From Cypionkella sp. (GTDB taxonomy: Bacteria > Pseudomonadota > Alphaproteobacteria > Rhodobacterales > Rhodobacteraceae), in NCBI GenBank assembly GCA_023255415.1, contig JALRIN010000004.1:1-64000 (forward strand): a stretch of DNA of 64,000 nucleotides. The letters run 5' to 3'. How positions within the stretch are numbered: the stretch's first letter is position 1; each line of letters begins with the position of its first letter. Positions 32,143-41,196 of the stretch are shown here, piece by piece. Both the position numbers and the translations under genes were made by a program. The notes beneath the pieces were generated by a model. That model worked only from the letters and a program-made list of their open reading frames with translations, was not told where the DNA came from and searched no databases.

Positions 32143-34836
32143 TTACAGCTTCCCATGGCAGTGCTTGAACTTTTCGCCCGATCCACAGGGGCAGTCGTCA
32201 TTGCGGGCTGGATTGCCCCAAGTGGTGGGGTCTGCTGCGTTGAAACCTGCGATAGCGGCGGCGGCTGGCACGGCAGCAGCAGCCATATTTGGGGCTGCGG
32301 CGGCTTGTTGTTGCGCCAGATATTGCTGCATCAACTGTTGCTGTTCCTCCGCCGTAATTGGGCGGATCTGTGCCAGTTTTTGCGTCACGTCTTGGCGCAA
32401 CGAATTCAGCATCGATTCGAACAGCTGAAAGCTTTCGGTCTTATATTCGTTCAGCGGATCGCGCTGTGCATAGCCCCGAAAGCCAATGACCGACCGCAGA
32501 TGTTCCAGGGTCAGCAAATGCTCGCGCCATTTGGTGTCGATGGTTTGCAGCAGCAGTTGCTTTTCGATGGTGCGCATCGACTCGTGGCCAAAGCTCTCGG
32601 CCTTTTCCGCCATCATCTGATCCGAAGCTGCGATCACGCGTTCAAGAATGGTTTCCTGATCGGTGCCTTCTTCGGCGGCCCAATCGGCGATCGGCAGATC
32701 CATGCCCATCTTTTCCAACACGGCCTCGTGCATGCCCGCAACATCCCATTTCGCGGCATAGGCCTTCGGCGGCATGTAGTTGGTGGTCAGGTCTTCGGCA
32801 ACCTGATGGCGCATGTCTTGCACGATCTCTTCAATATCAGCGGCTTGCATGACTTCCATGCGCTGGCCAAAGATCGCCTTGCGCTGGTCGTTCATCACAT
32901 CGTCAAACTTCAAAAGCTGTTTGCGGATGTCAAAGTTGCGGCCTTCAACCTTGGCCTGCGCGCGTTCCAACGATTTGTTGACCCAAGGGTGAATGATGGC
33001 TTCGCCTTCTTTCATCCCCAGTTTCGACAGCACGCTGTCCAGCCGTTCCGAGCCAAAGATCCGCATCAGATCATCTTCCAACGACAGGAAGAACGACGAC
33101 CGGCCAGGATCGCCCTGACGGCCCGAGCGGCCGCGCAACTGGTTGTCGATGCGACGGCTTTCGTGGCGTTCGGTCGCCAAGACAAACAGACCGCCGGCGG
33201 CCTTTACGGCCTCTTCATCTGCGGCGTGTTCGGCCTCGACCCGTGCGCGCACCTCGTCTGGGTGCAAATGCGGATCGGCGGTGATGGCTTCCATCACCTT
33301 GAATTCAACATTGCCGCCAAGTTTGATGTCGGTGCCACGACCCGCCATATTAGTGGCGATGGTCACGGCGTTCAGCTTGCCGGCATCGGCGACGATCTGG
33401 GCTTCTTGTTCGTGCTGACGCGCGTTCAAGACGTTGTGTTCAATGCCCGCAGCTTTCAGCAGCTCTGACAGATATTCCGACTTTTCAATCGAGGTGGTGC
33501 CGACAAGAATCGGCTGGCCGGTGGCATGGGCCTCTTTGATGGTTTTGACCACGCCTTCGAATTTCTCGCGCGCGGTGCGGTAAACCGCATCGTCTTCGTC
33601 TTTACGCTGCACCGGGCGGTTGGTTGGCACTTCGACCACGCCAAGTTTATAGATTTCCATGAATTCGTCGGCTTCGGTCGAAGCCGTTCCGGTCATGCCG
33701 CCTAACTTGTTGTAAAGGCGGAAATAGTTTTGAAAGGTCACGCTGGCAAGCGTCACATTCTCGGGCTGGATCGCGACGCCTTCTTTGGCTTCAATCGCCT
33801 GATGCAAGCCTTCGGAAAGGCGGCGGCCCTTCATCATGCGGCCGGTGAATTCGTCGATCAGCAGGATTTCTCCGTCGCGCACGATATATTGCTGATCTTT
33901 CTGGAACAGCTTGTGCGCGCGCAGCGCCTGGGTGACGTGGTGCACGATCGTGGTGCTTTCGGGTTCATAAAGCGACTGATCCGCGGGCAAAATCCCCGCT
34001 TCGTGCAGCTTTTGTTCGATAAACTCGTTGCCATCTTCGGAATAGGTGACGTTGCGGGTCTTTTCGTCCAGCGTGAAATGCGCGTCCGTCAGCAAGGGGA
34101 TCAGCTGATCGACCTGCACATAAAGATCGCTGCGATCTTGGCTGGGGCCGGAAATGATCAGCGGCGTGCGCGCTTCGTCGATCAGGATCGAGTCGACCTC
34201 ATCCACAATCGCAAAGTTATGGCCGCGCTGCGACATCTCTTCCAAAGTGGCCTTCATATTGTCGCGCAGGTAGTCAAAGCCCAACTCGTTGTTGGTCGCA
34301 TAGGTGATGTCGGCCTGATAGGCGGTCTTTTTTTCGACAGCGTCTTGGTAGGGATAGACCACGCCGGTGGTCATGCCCAAGGCGCCGTAGACTTTGCTCA
34401 TCCATTCGGCGTCACGTTTGGCCAGATAGTCGTTCACGGTGACAACATGCACGCCCTTGCCCGTCAACGCATTCAGATAGGCCGGAAAGGTCGCAACAAG
34501 GGTCTTGCCCTCGCCGGTGCGCATTTCGGCGATATTGCCTTGGTGCAGGAAAATCCCGCCCATCAGCTGCACATCAAAGGCGCGCAGACCCAAAGCGCGG
34601 CGCGCGGCCTCGCGGCAGTTGGCAAAGGCCTCGGGCAAAAGCGCATCTAGGCTTTCGCCACCCTCTTGCACCCGCTGCTTAAAGGCGGCGGTCTTTTCAA
34701 TAAGCCCCTCATCGCTCAAAGCCGCGAATTCAGGCTCGAGTGCATTAATTTTCGCCACCAAGGGGCGGGCCGATTTGACCATGCGGTCATTCGGCGTTCC
34801 AAAAATTTTGCGCGCAACAGTTCCAAGACCCAGCAT
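32143..34836 (-). CDS. secA: preprotein translocase ATPase SecA
   Basis: SecA is the motor that pushes unfolded preproteins through SecYEG. The 897-residue protein has the Walker A motif GEGKTLVA near residue 105, the DEVDSILIDEARTPLIISG helicase motif, the TGTAS and GTDIKLGG motifs of the second nucleotide-binding fold, and the C-terminal zinc-binding SecB-interaction tail CPCGSGEKFKHCHG. GGAG lies a few bases before ATG 34836. It is divergent from a periplasmic parvulin-type isomerase, a useful pairing for export. An inverted repeat lies in its leader. Confidence 0.97.
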   Translation of the reverse strand: MLGLGTVARKIFGTPNDRMVKSARPLVAKINALEPEFAALSDEGLIEKTAAFKQRVQEGGESLDALLPEAFANCREAARRALGLRAFDVQLMGGIFLHQGNIAEMRTGEGKTLVATFPAYLNALTGKGVHVVTVNDYLAKRDAEWMSKVYGALGMTTGVVYPYQDAVEKKTAYQADITYATNNELGFDYLRDNMKATLEEMSQRGHNFAIVDEVDSILIDEARTPLIISGPSQDRSDLYVQVDQLIPLLTDAHFTLDEKTRNVTYSEDGNEFIEQKLHEAGILPADQSLYEPESTTIVHHVTQALRAHKLFQKDQQYIVRDGEILLIDEFTGRMMKGRRLSEGLHQAIEAKEGVAIQPENVTLASVTFQNYFRLYNKLGGMTGTASTEADEFMEIYKLGVVEVPTNRPVQRKDEDDAVYRTAREKFEGVVKTIKEAHATGQPILVGTTSIEKSEYLSELLKAAGIEHNVLNARQHEQEAQIVADAGKLNAVTIATNMAGRGTDIKLGGNVEFKVMEAITADPHLHPDEVRARVEAEHAADEEAVKAAGGLFVLATERHESRRIDNQLRGRSGRQGDPGRSSFFLSLEDDLMRIFGSERLDSVLSKLGMKEGEAIIHPWVNKSLERAQAKVEGRNFDIRKQLLKFDDVMNDQRKAIFGQRMEVMQAADIEEIVQDMRHQVAEDLTTNYMPPKAYAAKWDVAGMHEAVLEKMGMDLPIADWAAEEGTDQETILERVIAASDQMMAEKAESFGHESMRTIEKQLLLQTIDTKWREHLLTLEHLRSVIGFRGYAQRDPLNEYKTESFQLFESMLNSLRQDVTQKLAQIRPITAEEQQQLMQQYLAQQQAAAAPNMAAAAVPAAAAIAGFNAADPTTWGNPARNDDCPCGSGEKFKHCHGKL

Positions 34837-34852
34837 GTTTTCTCCGCCTGGC

Positions 34853-34868
34853 CGATATTACAATATCG
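34853..34868. promoter_or_regulatory. inverted repeat in the secA leader
   Basis: CGATATT-AC-AATATCG, a perfect 7+7 inverted repeat with a two-base centre, located 17 bases upstream of the secA start. The two-base centre is too small for an RNA loop, which favours a protein-binding operator over a hairpin, but no regulator is identified. Confidence 0.35.
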
Positions 34869-35018
34869 TGTGAGGCTCTGGCTTGCTCGCTCGGCGCGGC
34901 TTCCTTAGAAGGGCGTCAGGGTAGGCTGCCTGCATCACACGCGACCCGTGCGATGTAAGGGCTAGGCCCAACATAGTCAACGTCGCGCGGGTGCGCGGCA
35001 CGATCAGGAGAGTGTGAC

Positions 35019-35867
35019 ATGGCAAAAGCGATGCGGTTTTTGGCAGGAGCAGTGCTTGCTGCCTGTCTTGCGGGTCCAGTTTTGGCGGAAGAGCCTTCGG
35101 CAGAAACGGTTGTCGCCACGGTCAATGGCACTGTGATCACGCTTGGAAATCTGATTGTGGCGCATGATGCCCTGCCCGAGCAGTATAAAACCCTGCCCGC
35201 CGAGGCGCTGTTCAAAGGCATTCTGGATCAACTGGTGCAGCAGACCTTATTGGAACAATCTGTCGGCGAAAAGCTGACCAAGAAAGACACCCTGCAGCTG
35301 GAAAATGACCGCCGCAGCTATTTGGCCAATGCTGCCCTGACGCCGATTGTCACCACGGCCGTGACCGATGAAAAGCTGCAGGCGCTTTATGACGCGCGCT
35401 TTAAGGATGCAAAGCCTGCCACCGAATACCATGCTGCCCATATCTTGGTAGATAGCGAAGAAATGGCGAACGACCTGAAAAGCCAGCTTTCTGGTGGCGC
35501 TGATTTTGCTGGCCTTGCCAAAGCCAATTCGAAAGACACAGGTTCGGGTGCCAATGGCGGTGATCTGGGCTGGTTCGGTCTGGGTGCAATGGTTAAGCCG
35601 TTTGAAGATGCCGTCGTTGCCGCCAAAATCGGCGAGGTTGAAGGCCCGATCAAATCTGATTTCGGCTGGCATTTGATCAAGGTCTCGGAAACCCGCGTTG
35701 CGGCAAAGCCGACGCTGGATGACCTGCGCGCCGAATTGGCCTCGCAGATCGAGCAAACTGCGGTAGAAGATCACCTGAAGGCGCTGACCGATGCTGCCAA
35801 GATCGAGAAACCCGGCGAGGGGCTGGACCCAAAGCTGATACTTGATGCTAAGCTGCTGGATAAATAA
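35019..35867 (+). CDS. periplasmic peptidyl-prolyl isomerase, parvulin (PpiC/SurA/PrsA) family
   Basis: Assists folding of exported proteins by isomerising prolyl bonds. The 282-residue protein opens with a Sec signal peptide (hydrophobic to GPVLAEE), has a SurA-like N-terminal helical region (QTLLEQSVGEKLTKKD), then a rotamase domain at about residues 130-225 (YHAAHILVDSEEMANDLKSQL, NGGDLGWFGLGAMVKPFEDA, IKSDFGWHLIKV) and a charged C-terminal helix. GGAG lies ten bases before the ATG. It is divergent from secA and followed after 21 bases by argJ. Confidence 0.92.
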   Translation: MAKAMRFLAGAVLAACLAGPVLAEEPSAETVVATVNGTVITLGNLIVAHDALPEQYKTLPAEALFKGILDQLVQQTLLEQSVGEKLTKKDTLQLENDRRSYLANAALTPIVTTAVTDEKLQALYDARFKDAKPATEYHAAHILVDSEEMANDLKSQLSGGADFAGLAKANSKDTGSGANGGDLGWFGLGAMVKPFEDAVVAAKIGEVEGPIKSDFGWHLIKVSETRVAAKPTLDDLRAELASQIEQTAVEDHLKALTDAAKIEKPGEGLDPKLILDAKLLDK

Positions 35868-35888
35868 CCACAAAACGCGGGGGCTAAG

Positions 35889-37220
35889 ATGGGAAAGAAA
35901 GACTGGAAGGCGAAAGCCAAGGCTTTGAAAAAAGACCTTAAGGCGCTGATGACGCATAAGCCTGCTGCGGCGGTTGTTGTTGCCAAAGCCAAGCCGGTCT
36001 CGCCTTTGGCCCCCGCAAGTTTTCCGCTGTTGCCGCAGATCGCAGGCGTGGAATTTGCCGCTGTCGAGGCGGGGGTGCGCTATCACAACCGCAAAGACGT
36101 GATGCTTGTGCGTCTGGCCGCTGGCACCGCGATGGCAGGCGTGTTTACCCGCTCGACCACGCGGTCGGGCTGTGTGCGCGATTGTCAGGAAAAACTGGCG
36201 ATGGCGGTTCCTGCAGGTGCGGGGGCTGCGATTGTGGTGAACTCGGGCAATTCCAATGCCTTTACCGGCAAGATTGGTGATAAGGCCGTGGCCGAAGTCA
36301 CCGGCGCTGTCGCTGCTGCGCTTGGCCTGCCTGCCTCGCGGGTGTTTTCCTCGTCTACCGGGGTGATCGGTGAACCTTTGCCCTACGAGACCATCACCGC
36401 CAAAATCCCCGATCTGGTGGCCACGTTGCGCGAAGACGCGATCGAGATGGCCGCCCATGCGATGATGACCACCGATACCTTCCCCAAAGGTGCCGCCGCC
36501 ACTGTGCAGGGCGAAGGCGGTCAGATTAACATCGCCGGTATTGCCAAAGGCTCGGGCATGATCGCGCCGGATATGGCGACGATGCTGGTCTATATCTTTA
36601 CCGATGCCAAAATCTCGCCCGCCAATCTGCAAAAGCTGTTGTCGCGCAATGTCGATGCCACCTTCAACTCGATCACTGTGGACAGCGATACCTCGACCTC
36701 TGATACGCTTCTGCTGGCGGCCACCGGCCAATCGGCTGCGGCAGAACTGAAGGGGGCCGCCCTTAAGGCCTTTGAGGTCGCGCTGCATGGCGTCATGCGC
36801 GATCTGTCGCATCAGGTCATCCGCGACGGCGAAGGTGCCACGAAATTCGTCGAAGTGCGGGTGACCGGGGCCGCAAGCAATGCAGACGCGCAAAAGCTGG
36901 CCTTTGCGATTGCCAATTCGCCTTTGGTGAAAACCGCGGTGGCGGGGCAAGACCCGAATTGGGGGCGCATCATTGCCGCCATTGGCAAGGCAGGTGCGGC
37001 GGCAGATCGTGACAAGCTGTCGATCAAGTTTGGCGATATTCTGGTGGCCAAGGACGGCTGGCGTAATCCTGACTACAAGGAGGCAGAGGGTGCCGCCTAT
37101 ATGCAGCAGCCCGAACTGGTGATTGCGGTTGATATGGGGCTGGGCAGTGGCGAACGTTCGGTTTTCACCTGCGATCTGACCAACCGCTACATCGAAATCA
37201 ACGCCGATTACCGCTCGTGA
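35889..37220 (+). CDS. argJ: bifunctional ornithine acetyltransferase/N-acetylglutamate synthase ArgJ
   Basis: ArgJ recycles the acetyl group in arginine synthesis, moving it from N-acetylornithine to glutamate, and may also use acetyl-CoA. The 443-residue precursor is self-cleaved before the nucleophilic threonine in APDMATML (about Thr231) into alpha and beta chains. Other motifs are NSGNSNAFTG, SSTGVIGEPLP, TTDTFPKG and DPNWGRI. A lysine/alanine-rich extension of about 38 residues (MGKKDWKAKAKALKKDLKAL) precedes the normal N-terminus; ribosome-binding GGGG is upstream of this ATG, so the extension appears real. The stop overlaps the mutT start. Confidence 0.94.
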   Translation: MGKKDWKAKAKALKKDLKALMTHKPAAAVVVAKAKPVSPLAPASFPLLPQIAGVEFAAVEAGVRYHNRKDVMLVRLAAGTAMAGVFTRSTTRSGCVRDCQEKLAMAVPAGAGAAIVVNSGNSNAFTGKIGDKAVAEVTGAVAAALGLPASRVFSSSTGVIGEPLPYETITAKIPDLVATLREDAIEMAAHAMMTTDTFPKGAAATVQGEGGQINIAGIAKGSGMIAPDMATMLVYIFTDAKISPANLQKLLSRNVDATFNSITVDSDTSTSDTLLLAATGQSAAAELKGAALKAFEVALHGVMRDLSHQVIRDGEGATKFVEVRVTGAASNADAQKLAFAIANSPLVKTAVAGQDPNWGRIIAAIGKAGAAADRDKLSIKFGDILVAKDGWRNPDYKEAEGAAYMQQPELVIAVDMGLGSGERSVFTCDLTNRYIEINADYRS

Positions 37221-37615
37221 AAACGCTTTTGGTTGTTGCTGTGGCCTTGATTGATGCCGAAGGGCGGGTGCTTTTGGCGCAGCGCCCCGAAGGCAAATCC
37301 TTGGCTGGTCTGTGGGAGTTTCCCGGCGGCAAGGTCGAGCCCGGCGAAACCCCCGAGGCCGCGCTGATTCGCGAGCTGCACGAAGAGTTGGGCATTGATA
37401 CCTGGCAGTCCTGTCTGGCACCGTTGACCTTTGCCAGCCACAGCTATGACGAGTTTCATCTGCTGATGCCACTGTTTGCTTGCCGCCGCTGGCAGGGCAT
37501 TCCCGCCGCGCAAGAAGGCCAAAATCTGGCTTGGGTGCGGCCGCAAAACTTGCGGGATTACCCGATGCCAGCCGCTGATCTGCCGCTTATCCCCATCCTG
37601 CGGGACTGGTTATAG
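37217..37615 (+). CDS. mutT: 8-oxo-dGTP diphosphatase, MutT/Nudix family
   Basis: Removes oxidised dGTP from the nucleotide pool to prevent A-to-C transversions. The 132-residue protein has a complete Nudix box (GGKVEPGETPEAALIRELHEELGI) at about residues 36-59, preceded by WEFPGGK as in MutT. Start is GTG 37217, overlapping the argJ stop (GTGA). The C-terminal half with LPLIPILRDWL is typical. The argJ-mutT coupling recurs in related bacteria. Confidence 0.92.
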   Translation: MKTLLVVAVALIDAEGRVLLAQRPEGKSLAGLWEFPGGKVEPGETPEAALIRELHEELGIDTWQSCLAPLTFASHSYDEFHLLMPLFACRRWQGIPAAQEGQNLAWVRPQNLRDYPMPAADLPLIPILRDWL

Positions 37616-37720
37616 TTGCGACAGATTTATCCTTTTGCGCCTAAAACTCTCCTTAGATCGTATGTGCGTTTTTCAGCCTGACCCATAGTATTAAGAAGTA
37701 ATTAGGGTTTGGGGTGCAGA

Positions 37721-37861
37721 ATGCTACGGACTATTGCTGTTGGAAGTTGTGTATCGATTCAAGGTCTGCTGGTGGCTCAGATGGCCGATGGGAAAATCAT
37801 GGTCAAGGTCGATGAAAGAACCTTTGTCGGATACCCCGTCACACAAAGCAAAGCTGCGTAA
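37721..37861 (+). CDS. small protein of unknown function (46 residues)
   Basis: A short frame too small for most gene finders. It starts with ATG 37721, preceded by GGGTTTGGGG, and reads MLRTIAVGSCVSIQGLLVAQ, then a GKIMVKVDERTFVGYPV strand pattern, ending SKAA. The alternation of small and hydrophobic residues suggests a compact beta-barrel or SH3-like fold; there is no signal or membrane helix. A strong bidirectional terminator follows 18 bases later, consistent with a transcribed gene. I recall similar tiny proteins in Rhodobacteraceae but cannot name a function. Confidence 0.65.
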   Translation: MLRTIAVGSCVSIQGLLVAQMADGKIMVKVDERTFVGYPVTQSKAA

Positions 37862-37879
37862 ATCGCCAAGACAAAAGAA

Positions 37880-37912
37880 AAAGGCCGGAACGCGTTCCGG
37901 CCTTTCTTTATT
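37880..37912. terminator. bidirectional rho-independent terminator
   Basis: A perfect 26-bp palindrome (AAAGGCCGGAAC, GC, GTTCCGGCCTTT reading across its centre) at 37880-37905. T-rich tails lie on both strands: TTTCTTTATTTC on plus and TTTTTCTTTTG on minus. It ends both the small plus-strand gene and the convergent infB operon. Confidence 0.9.
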
Positions 37913-37927
37913 TCTGTTTGGCTTTGA

Positions 37928-40534
37928 TCAAGCCAGCGTGCGCTGAACTTCTTCGCGCTCAAAGATCTCGATGACATCGCCTGCGCGGATGTCTTCGTAA
38001 CGCTCAAACGCCATGCCGCATTCTTGACCCGAGATCACCTCTTTGACCTCATCCTTGAACCGCTTCAGCGTCTTCAGCGTGCCTTCGTGGATCACAACGT
38101 TGTCGCGCAGCAGACGCACCCCAGCCGAACGGCGTGCAACGCCTTCGGTGACCAAGCAGCCTGCAACCTGACCAATGCCGGTGACCTTGAACACTTCCTT
38201 GATCTGCGCATAACCGATGAAGGTTTCGCGGATCTCGGCTTTCAACAGGCCAGAGGCAGCGGCTTTGATGTCGTCAACCAAATCATAGATGATCGAATAG
38301 TAGCGAAGCTCGACCCCCTTCTGATGCGCCGAGTTCCGTGCCGAAGCATTTGCCCGCACGTTAAAGCCGATGATCGGGCATTTGCTGGCTTCGGCCAAGG
38401 AGACGTCGGTATCGGTGATCGCCCCCACGCCATAAGACAGCACGCGCACACGCACCTCGTCGTTGCCAACCTTTTCCAAGGCCTGCACGATCGCTTCAGC
38501 AGAGCCCTGCACGTCGGCTTTGACGATGATCGGCAGTTCGGCCACGTCTTGGTCGGCTTTGGCTTTCGCCATCAGCTGTTCCAGCGTCGTTGCAGCGCCA
38601 ATCGCGGCGCGCTTGTCCTTGGCGGATTTGGCGCGGTAATCGGCGATTTCACGCGCCTGCGCTTCAGTTTCCACCACATTCAGCGTGTCACCTGCCGAAG
38701 GCGTGCCCGAAAGGCCAAGCACTTCAACCGGAACGGACGGGCCTGCATGGTCAACGCGCTCGCCCTGATCGTTGATCAAAGCCCGCACCTTGCCCCATTG
38801 CTCGCCGACGACAAAGATATCGCCTTTGTTCAGCGTGCCGTTCTGGTGCAGAACGGTCGCAATCGGGCCGCGACCAACGTCAAGCTTGGCTTCGATCACA
38901 GCGCCCGAGGCATTGCGGTTCGGGTTGGCGCGCAGTTCCAGAATTTCGGCCTGAAGCGCGATTGCTTCCAGCAGATTGTCCAGGCCCATGCCAGTTTTCG
39001 CTGAAACCTCAACGTCTTGCACATCGCCAGACATCGCTTCGACAACGATTTCATGTTGCAACAGATCGGTCCGCACCTTGGTGGCATCGGCACCGTGCTT
39101 GTCCATCTTGTTGATGGCCACAATCATCGGCACTTTGGCAGCCTTGGCATGGGCAATCGCTTCGATGGTTTGCGGCATAACCGCGTCATCTGCTGCAACC
39201 ACCAACACGACAATATCCGTCACCTGAGCCCCGCGCGAGCGCATCGAGGTAAAGGCAGCGTGGCCAGGAGTGTCAAGGAAGGTCAGCTTTTGACCCTTGT
39301 CGGTCACAACTTGATACGCGCCGATATGCTGGGTGATGCCGCCGGCTTCGCCCTGAACCACATTTGCCTTGCGCAAAGCGTCCAAAAGCGAGGTTTTGCC
39401 GTGGTCAACGTGGCCCATGATGGTGATCACAGGCGGACGCGTTTCCAGATCAGCGGCAGCGTCTTTGGTCTGTTCGATGGCTTGCTCAACGTCAGCATCC
39501 GACACGCGCACGACTTTGTGGCCGAATTCTTCGATCACAAGTTCGGCGGTATCCGCGTCAATCGCTTGGTTCATCGTGACCATCATGCCCATTTTCATCA
39601 GGCTTTTGACCACATCTGCAGCCCGCTCTGACATGCGGTTTGCAAGTTCAGAAACGGTGATCGATTCGGGCAGTTGCACGTCGCGGAACTGCTTTTCAGG
39701 CTTGTTGCCAAAACCCATTGCCTTTTGGCGGGCTTTTTCCTGCTTGCGCTTCATCGCAGCCATCGAGCGGGTGCGACCGCCCTCGCCTGCAAGCGCGTCG
39801 TTCAGGGTCAGCTTGCCCGAGCGGCGACCTTCGTCACCGGCCTTGGCTTTGGCATTGCGCTCGCGCTCTTCGCGCTCGCGGTCGGTTTTGTTGCGCGCTG
39901 GCGCAAGGCCGGGCTTGGCGCCCATTGGTGCGCGGGCAATCGCATCATCGACCGCAGGTGCGGCAGGGGCTGGGTTGCGTGCAGGGCGGCCATCGGCGGC
40001 GGGCTTTTCAGCTGCTGCAGGTTGCGCTGGCTGGCGACGGGTCGTGCCCAGCACGTCTGCTTTGCGCTGAACCGCTCTGGCAGCGGCCTCGGCGGCAGCT
40101 TCGGCGCGCAGACGCTCTTCCTCTGCGGCTTTGGCGCGCGCAGCCTCAATACGTTCACGCTCTTCGCGTTCTTTAGTTTCGGCTTCGTCGCGCTTGCGGG
40201 CGCGCTCTTCTTCGCGTTCGCGCTCATCTTCTGCGCGGCGGGCTGCGTCTTCGGCCTCGCGGGCCTTGGCCACACGAAGCGCCGCCAGACGGCGTTCCAT
40301 TTCGGCATCGGTGATGCCTGCGGGCCGCTTGGAAGGGTCACCCAGATGGGATGCCGTTCCGGCAGCCGCTGGGGCGCCAGGCGTGCCCGGCTTTGCCACC
40401 GGCACGACCACGCGTTTACGCTTGGTCTCTACAACAACGCTCTTCGTGCGGCCGTGGGAGAAGCTTTGCTTCACCTGACCGGAACGAGGTGCGCCACCCA
40501 GGCCGAGGGGTTTTTTGCCGTCTGTATCGCTCAT
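37928..40534 (-). CDS. infB: translation initiation factor IF-2
   Basis: IF-2 is the GTPase that positions initiator tRNA on the ribosome. In 868 residues there is a long, charged, Ala/Arg/Glu-rich N-terminal region (about residues 1-300), then the G domain with GHVDHGKTSLLD, DTPGHAAF and NKMDK, domains II and III, and the fMet-tRNA-binding C-terminus ending FEREEVQRTLA. It is the last gene of the rimP-nusA-ylxR-infB operon and starts five bases after the upstream stop. A long antisense frame on the plus strand is a codon-bias shadow. Confidence 0.97.
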   Translation of the reverse strand: MSDTDGKKPLGLGGAPRSGQVKQSFSHGRTKSVVVETKRKRVVVPVAKPGTPGAPAAAGTASHLGDPSKRPAGITDAEMERRLAALRVAKAREAEDAARRAEDEREREEERARKRDEAETKEREERERIEAARAKAAEEERLRAEAAAEAAARAVQRKADVLGTTRRQPAQPAAAEKPAADGRPARNPAPAAPAVDDAIARAPMGAKPGLAPARNKTDREREERERNAKAKAGDEGRRSGKLTLNDALAGEGGRTRSMAAMKRKQEKARQKAMGFGNKPEKQFRDVQLPESITVSELANRMSERAADVVKSLMKMGMMVTMNQAIDADTAELVIEEFGHKVVRVSDADVEQAIEQTKDAAADLETRPPVITIMGHVDHGKTSLLDALRKANVVQGEAGGITQHIGAYQVVTDKGQKLTFLDTPGHAAFTSMRSRGAQVTDIVVLVVAADDAVMPQTIEAIAHAKAAKVPMIVAINKMDKHGADATKVRTDLLQHEIVVEAMSGDVQDVEVSAKTGMGLDNLLEAIALQAEILELRANPNRNASGAVIEAKLDVGRGPIATVLHQNGTLNKGDIFVVGEQWGKVRALINDQGERVDHAGPSVPVEVLGLSGTPSAGDTLNVVETEAQAREIADYRAKSAKDKRAAIGAATTLEQLMAKAKADQDVAELPIIVKADVQGSAEAIVQALEKVGNDEVRVRVLSYGVGAITDTDVSLAEASKCPIIGFNVRANASARNSAHQKGVELRYYSIIYDLVDDIKAAASGLLKAEIRETFIGYAQIKEVFKVTGIGQVAGCLVTEGVARRSAGVRLLRDNVVIHEGTLKTLKRFKDEVKEVISGQECGMAFERYEDIRAGDVIEIFEREEVQRTLA

Positions 40535-40539
40535 GCGTC

Positions 40540-41175
40540 CTACGTATCCTTCAAGGCGGTCTCGCCGCCATCCTGCTCTTCGATTTGCAAACGCAAACCA
40601 GAAAGCCTTGCCGCTTCCTCTACAACACGCGTCGTGAGTCCACCAGCCGCAAGCGCGGCGTGTATCGCACGTTCGCGCCCGAAAGCCAAACCCATTTCCT
40701 CGGCAGACAGAAAGCCAATAAAGCTGTTGTCTCCGTCGGGCGCGCGCAGTTTCGTTTTGCCGCGTTCAGACCCGTTGGATGCCTGTATCAGCACCCGAAC
40801 TTTGTCTTTTTGCAGCCATTCCTTGACCTTTTCATAGCCCATGACGGCCCCCGAGGCCTTGCGAGCCAAAGAGATCAGGTCAATCACACGTCGCAACATC
40901 AGCGCTTCTACCAGATCGGCCAGATCGTCTGGCACTTTCACTGGCTGACGGGCGGCGCGGGCAAAAAGCCCCTTTTTCGCCGCCTTATCAATCGCTGCAC
41001 GCTCTGCCGTGACATAGAATCCTCGTCCCGGAAGGCGCCCCAAAATATCGGGCACCACCATATCATCCGGACCAAGACAAAAGCGGATCAGACCCGCTTT
41101 TGGCTGAACTTCCCCGGTCGCAATACATTTGCGTTCCGGGTCGTCGAGTAATTTTTCACGGCCACCGCGTGTCAA
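40540..41175 (-). CDS. YlxR-YlxQ fusion, RNA-binding protein
   Basis: The N-terminal about 85 residues are YlxR-like (DUF448: ERKCIATGEVQPKAGLIRF, LPGRGFYVTAERAAIDKAAKKGLF). The C-terminal half (about residues 90-200: LRRVIDLISLARKASGAVMGYEKV, VLIQASNGSERGKTKL, GLAFGRERAIHAALAAGGLT) looks like the L7Ae/L30e-type protein YlxQ, which in many bacteria is a separate gene in the same operon. Both parts bind RNA and are thought to act in transcription-translation regulation. It lies between nusA and infB, the conserved place for ylxR/ylxQ. Confidence 0.85.
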   Translation of the reverse strand: MTRGGREKLLDDPERKCIATGEVQPKAGLIRFCLGPDDMVVPDILGRLPGRGFYVTAERAAIDKAAKKGLFARAARQPVKVPDDLADLVEALMLRRVIDLISLARKASGAVMGYEKVKEWLQKDKVRVLIQASNGSERGKTKLRAPDGDNSFIGFLSAEEMGLAFGRERAIHAALAAGGLTTRVVEEAARLSGLRLQIEEQDGGETALKDT

Positions 41176-41196
41176 GGTATTCCCCGAGCCCTTCTA

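Noticed and set aside
35247..37472. A 741-codon open frame on the minus strand
   Set aside because: It runs antisense to the parvulin and argJ genes, has His/Arg-rich composition with no motif, and is explained by codon bias of the real genes.
38024..39631. Long plus-strand open frames opposite infB
   Set aside because: Antisense shadows of a well-conserved gene; no ribosome binding site or family motif.
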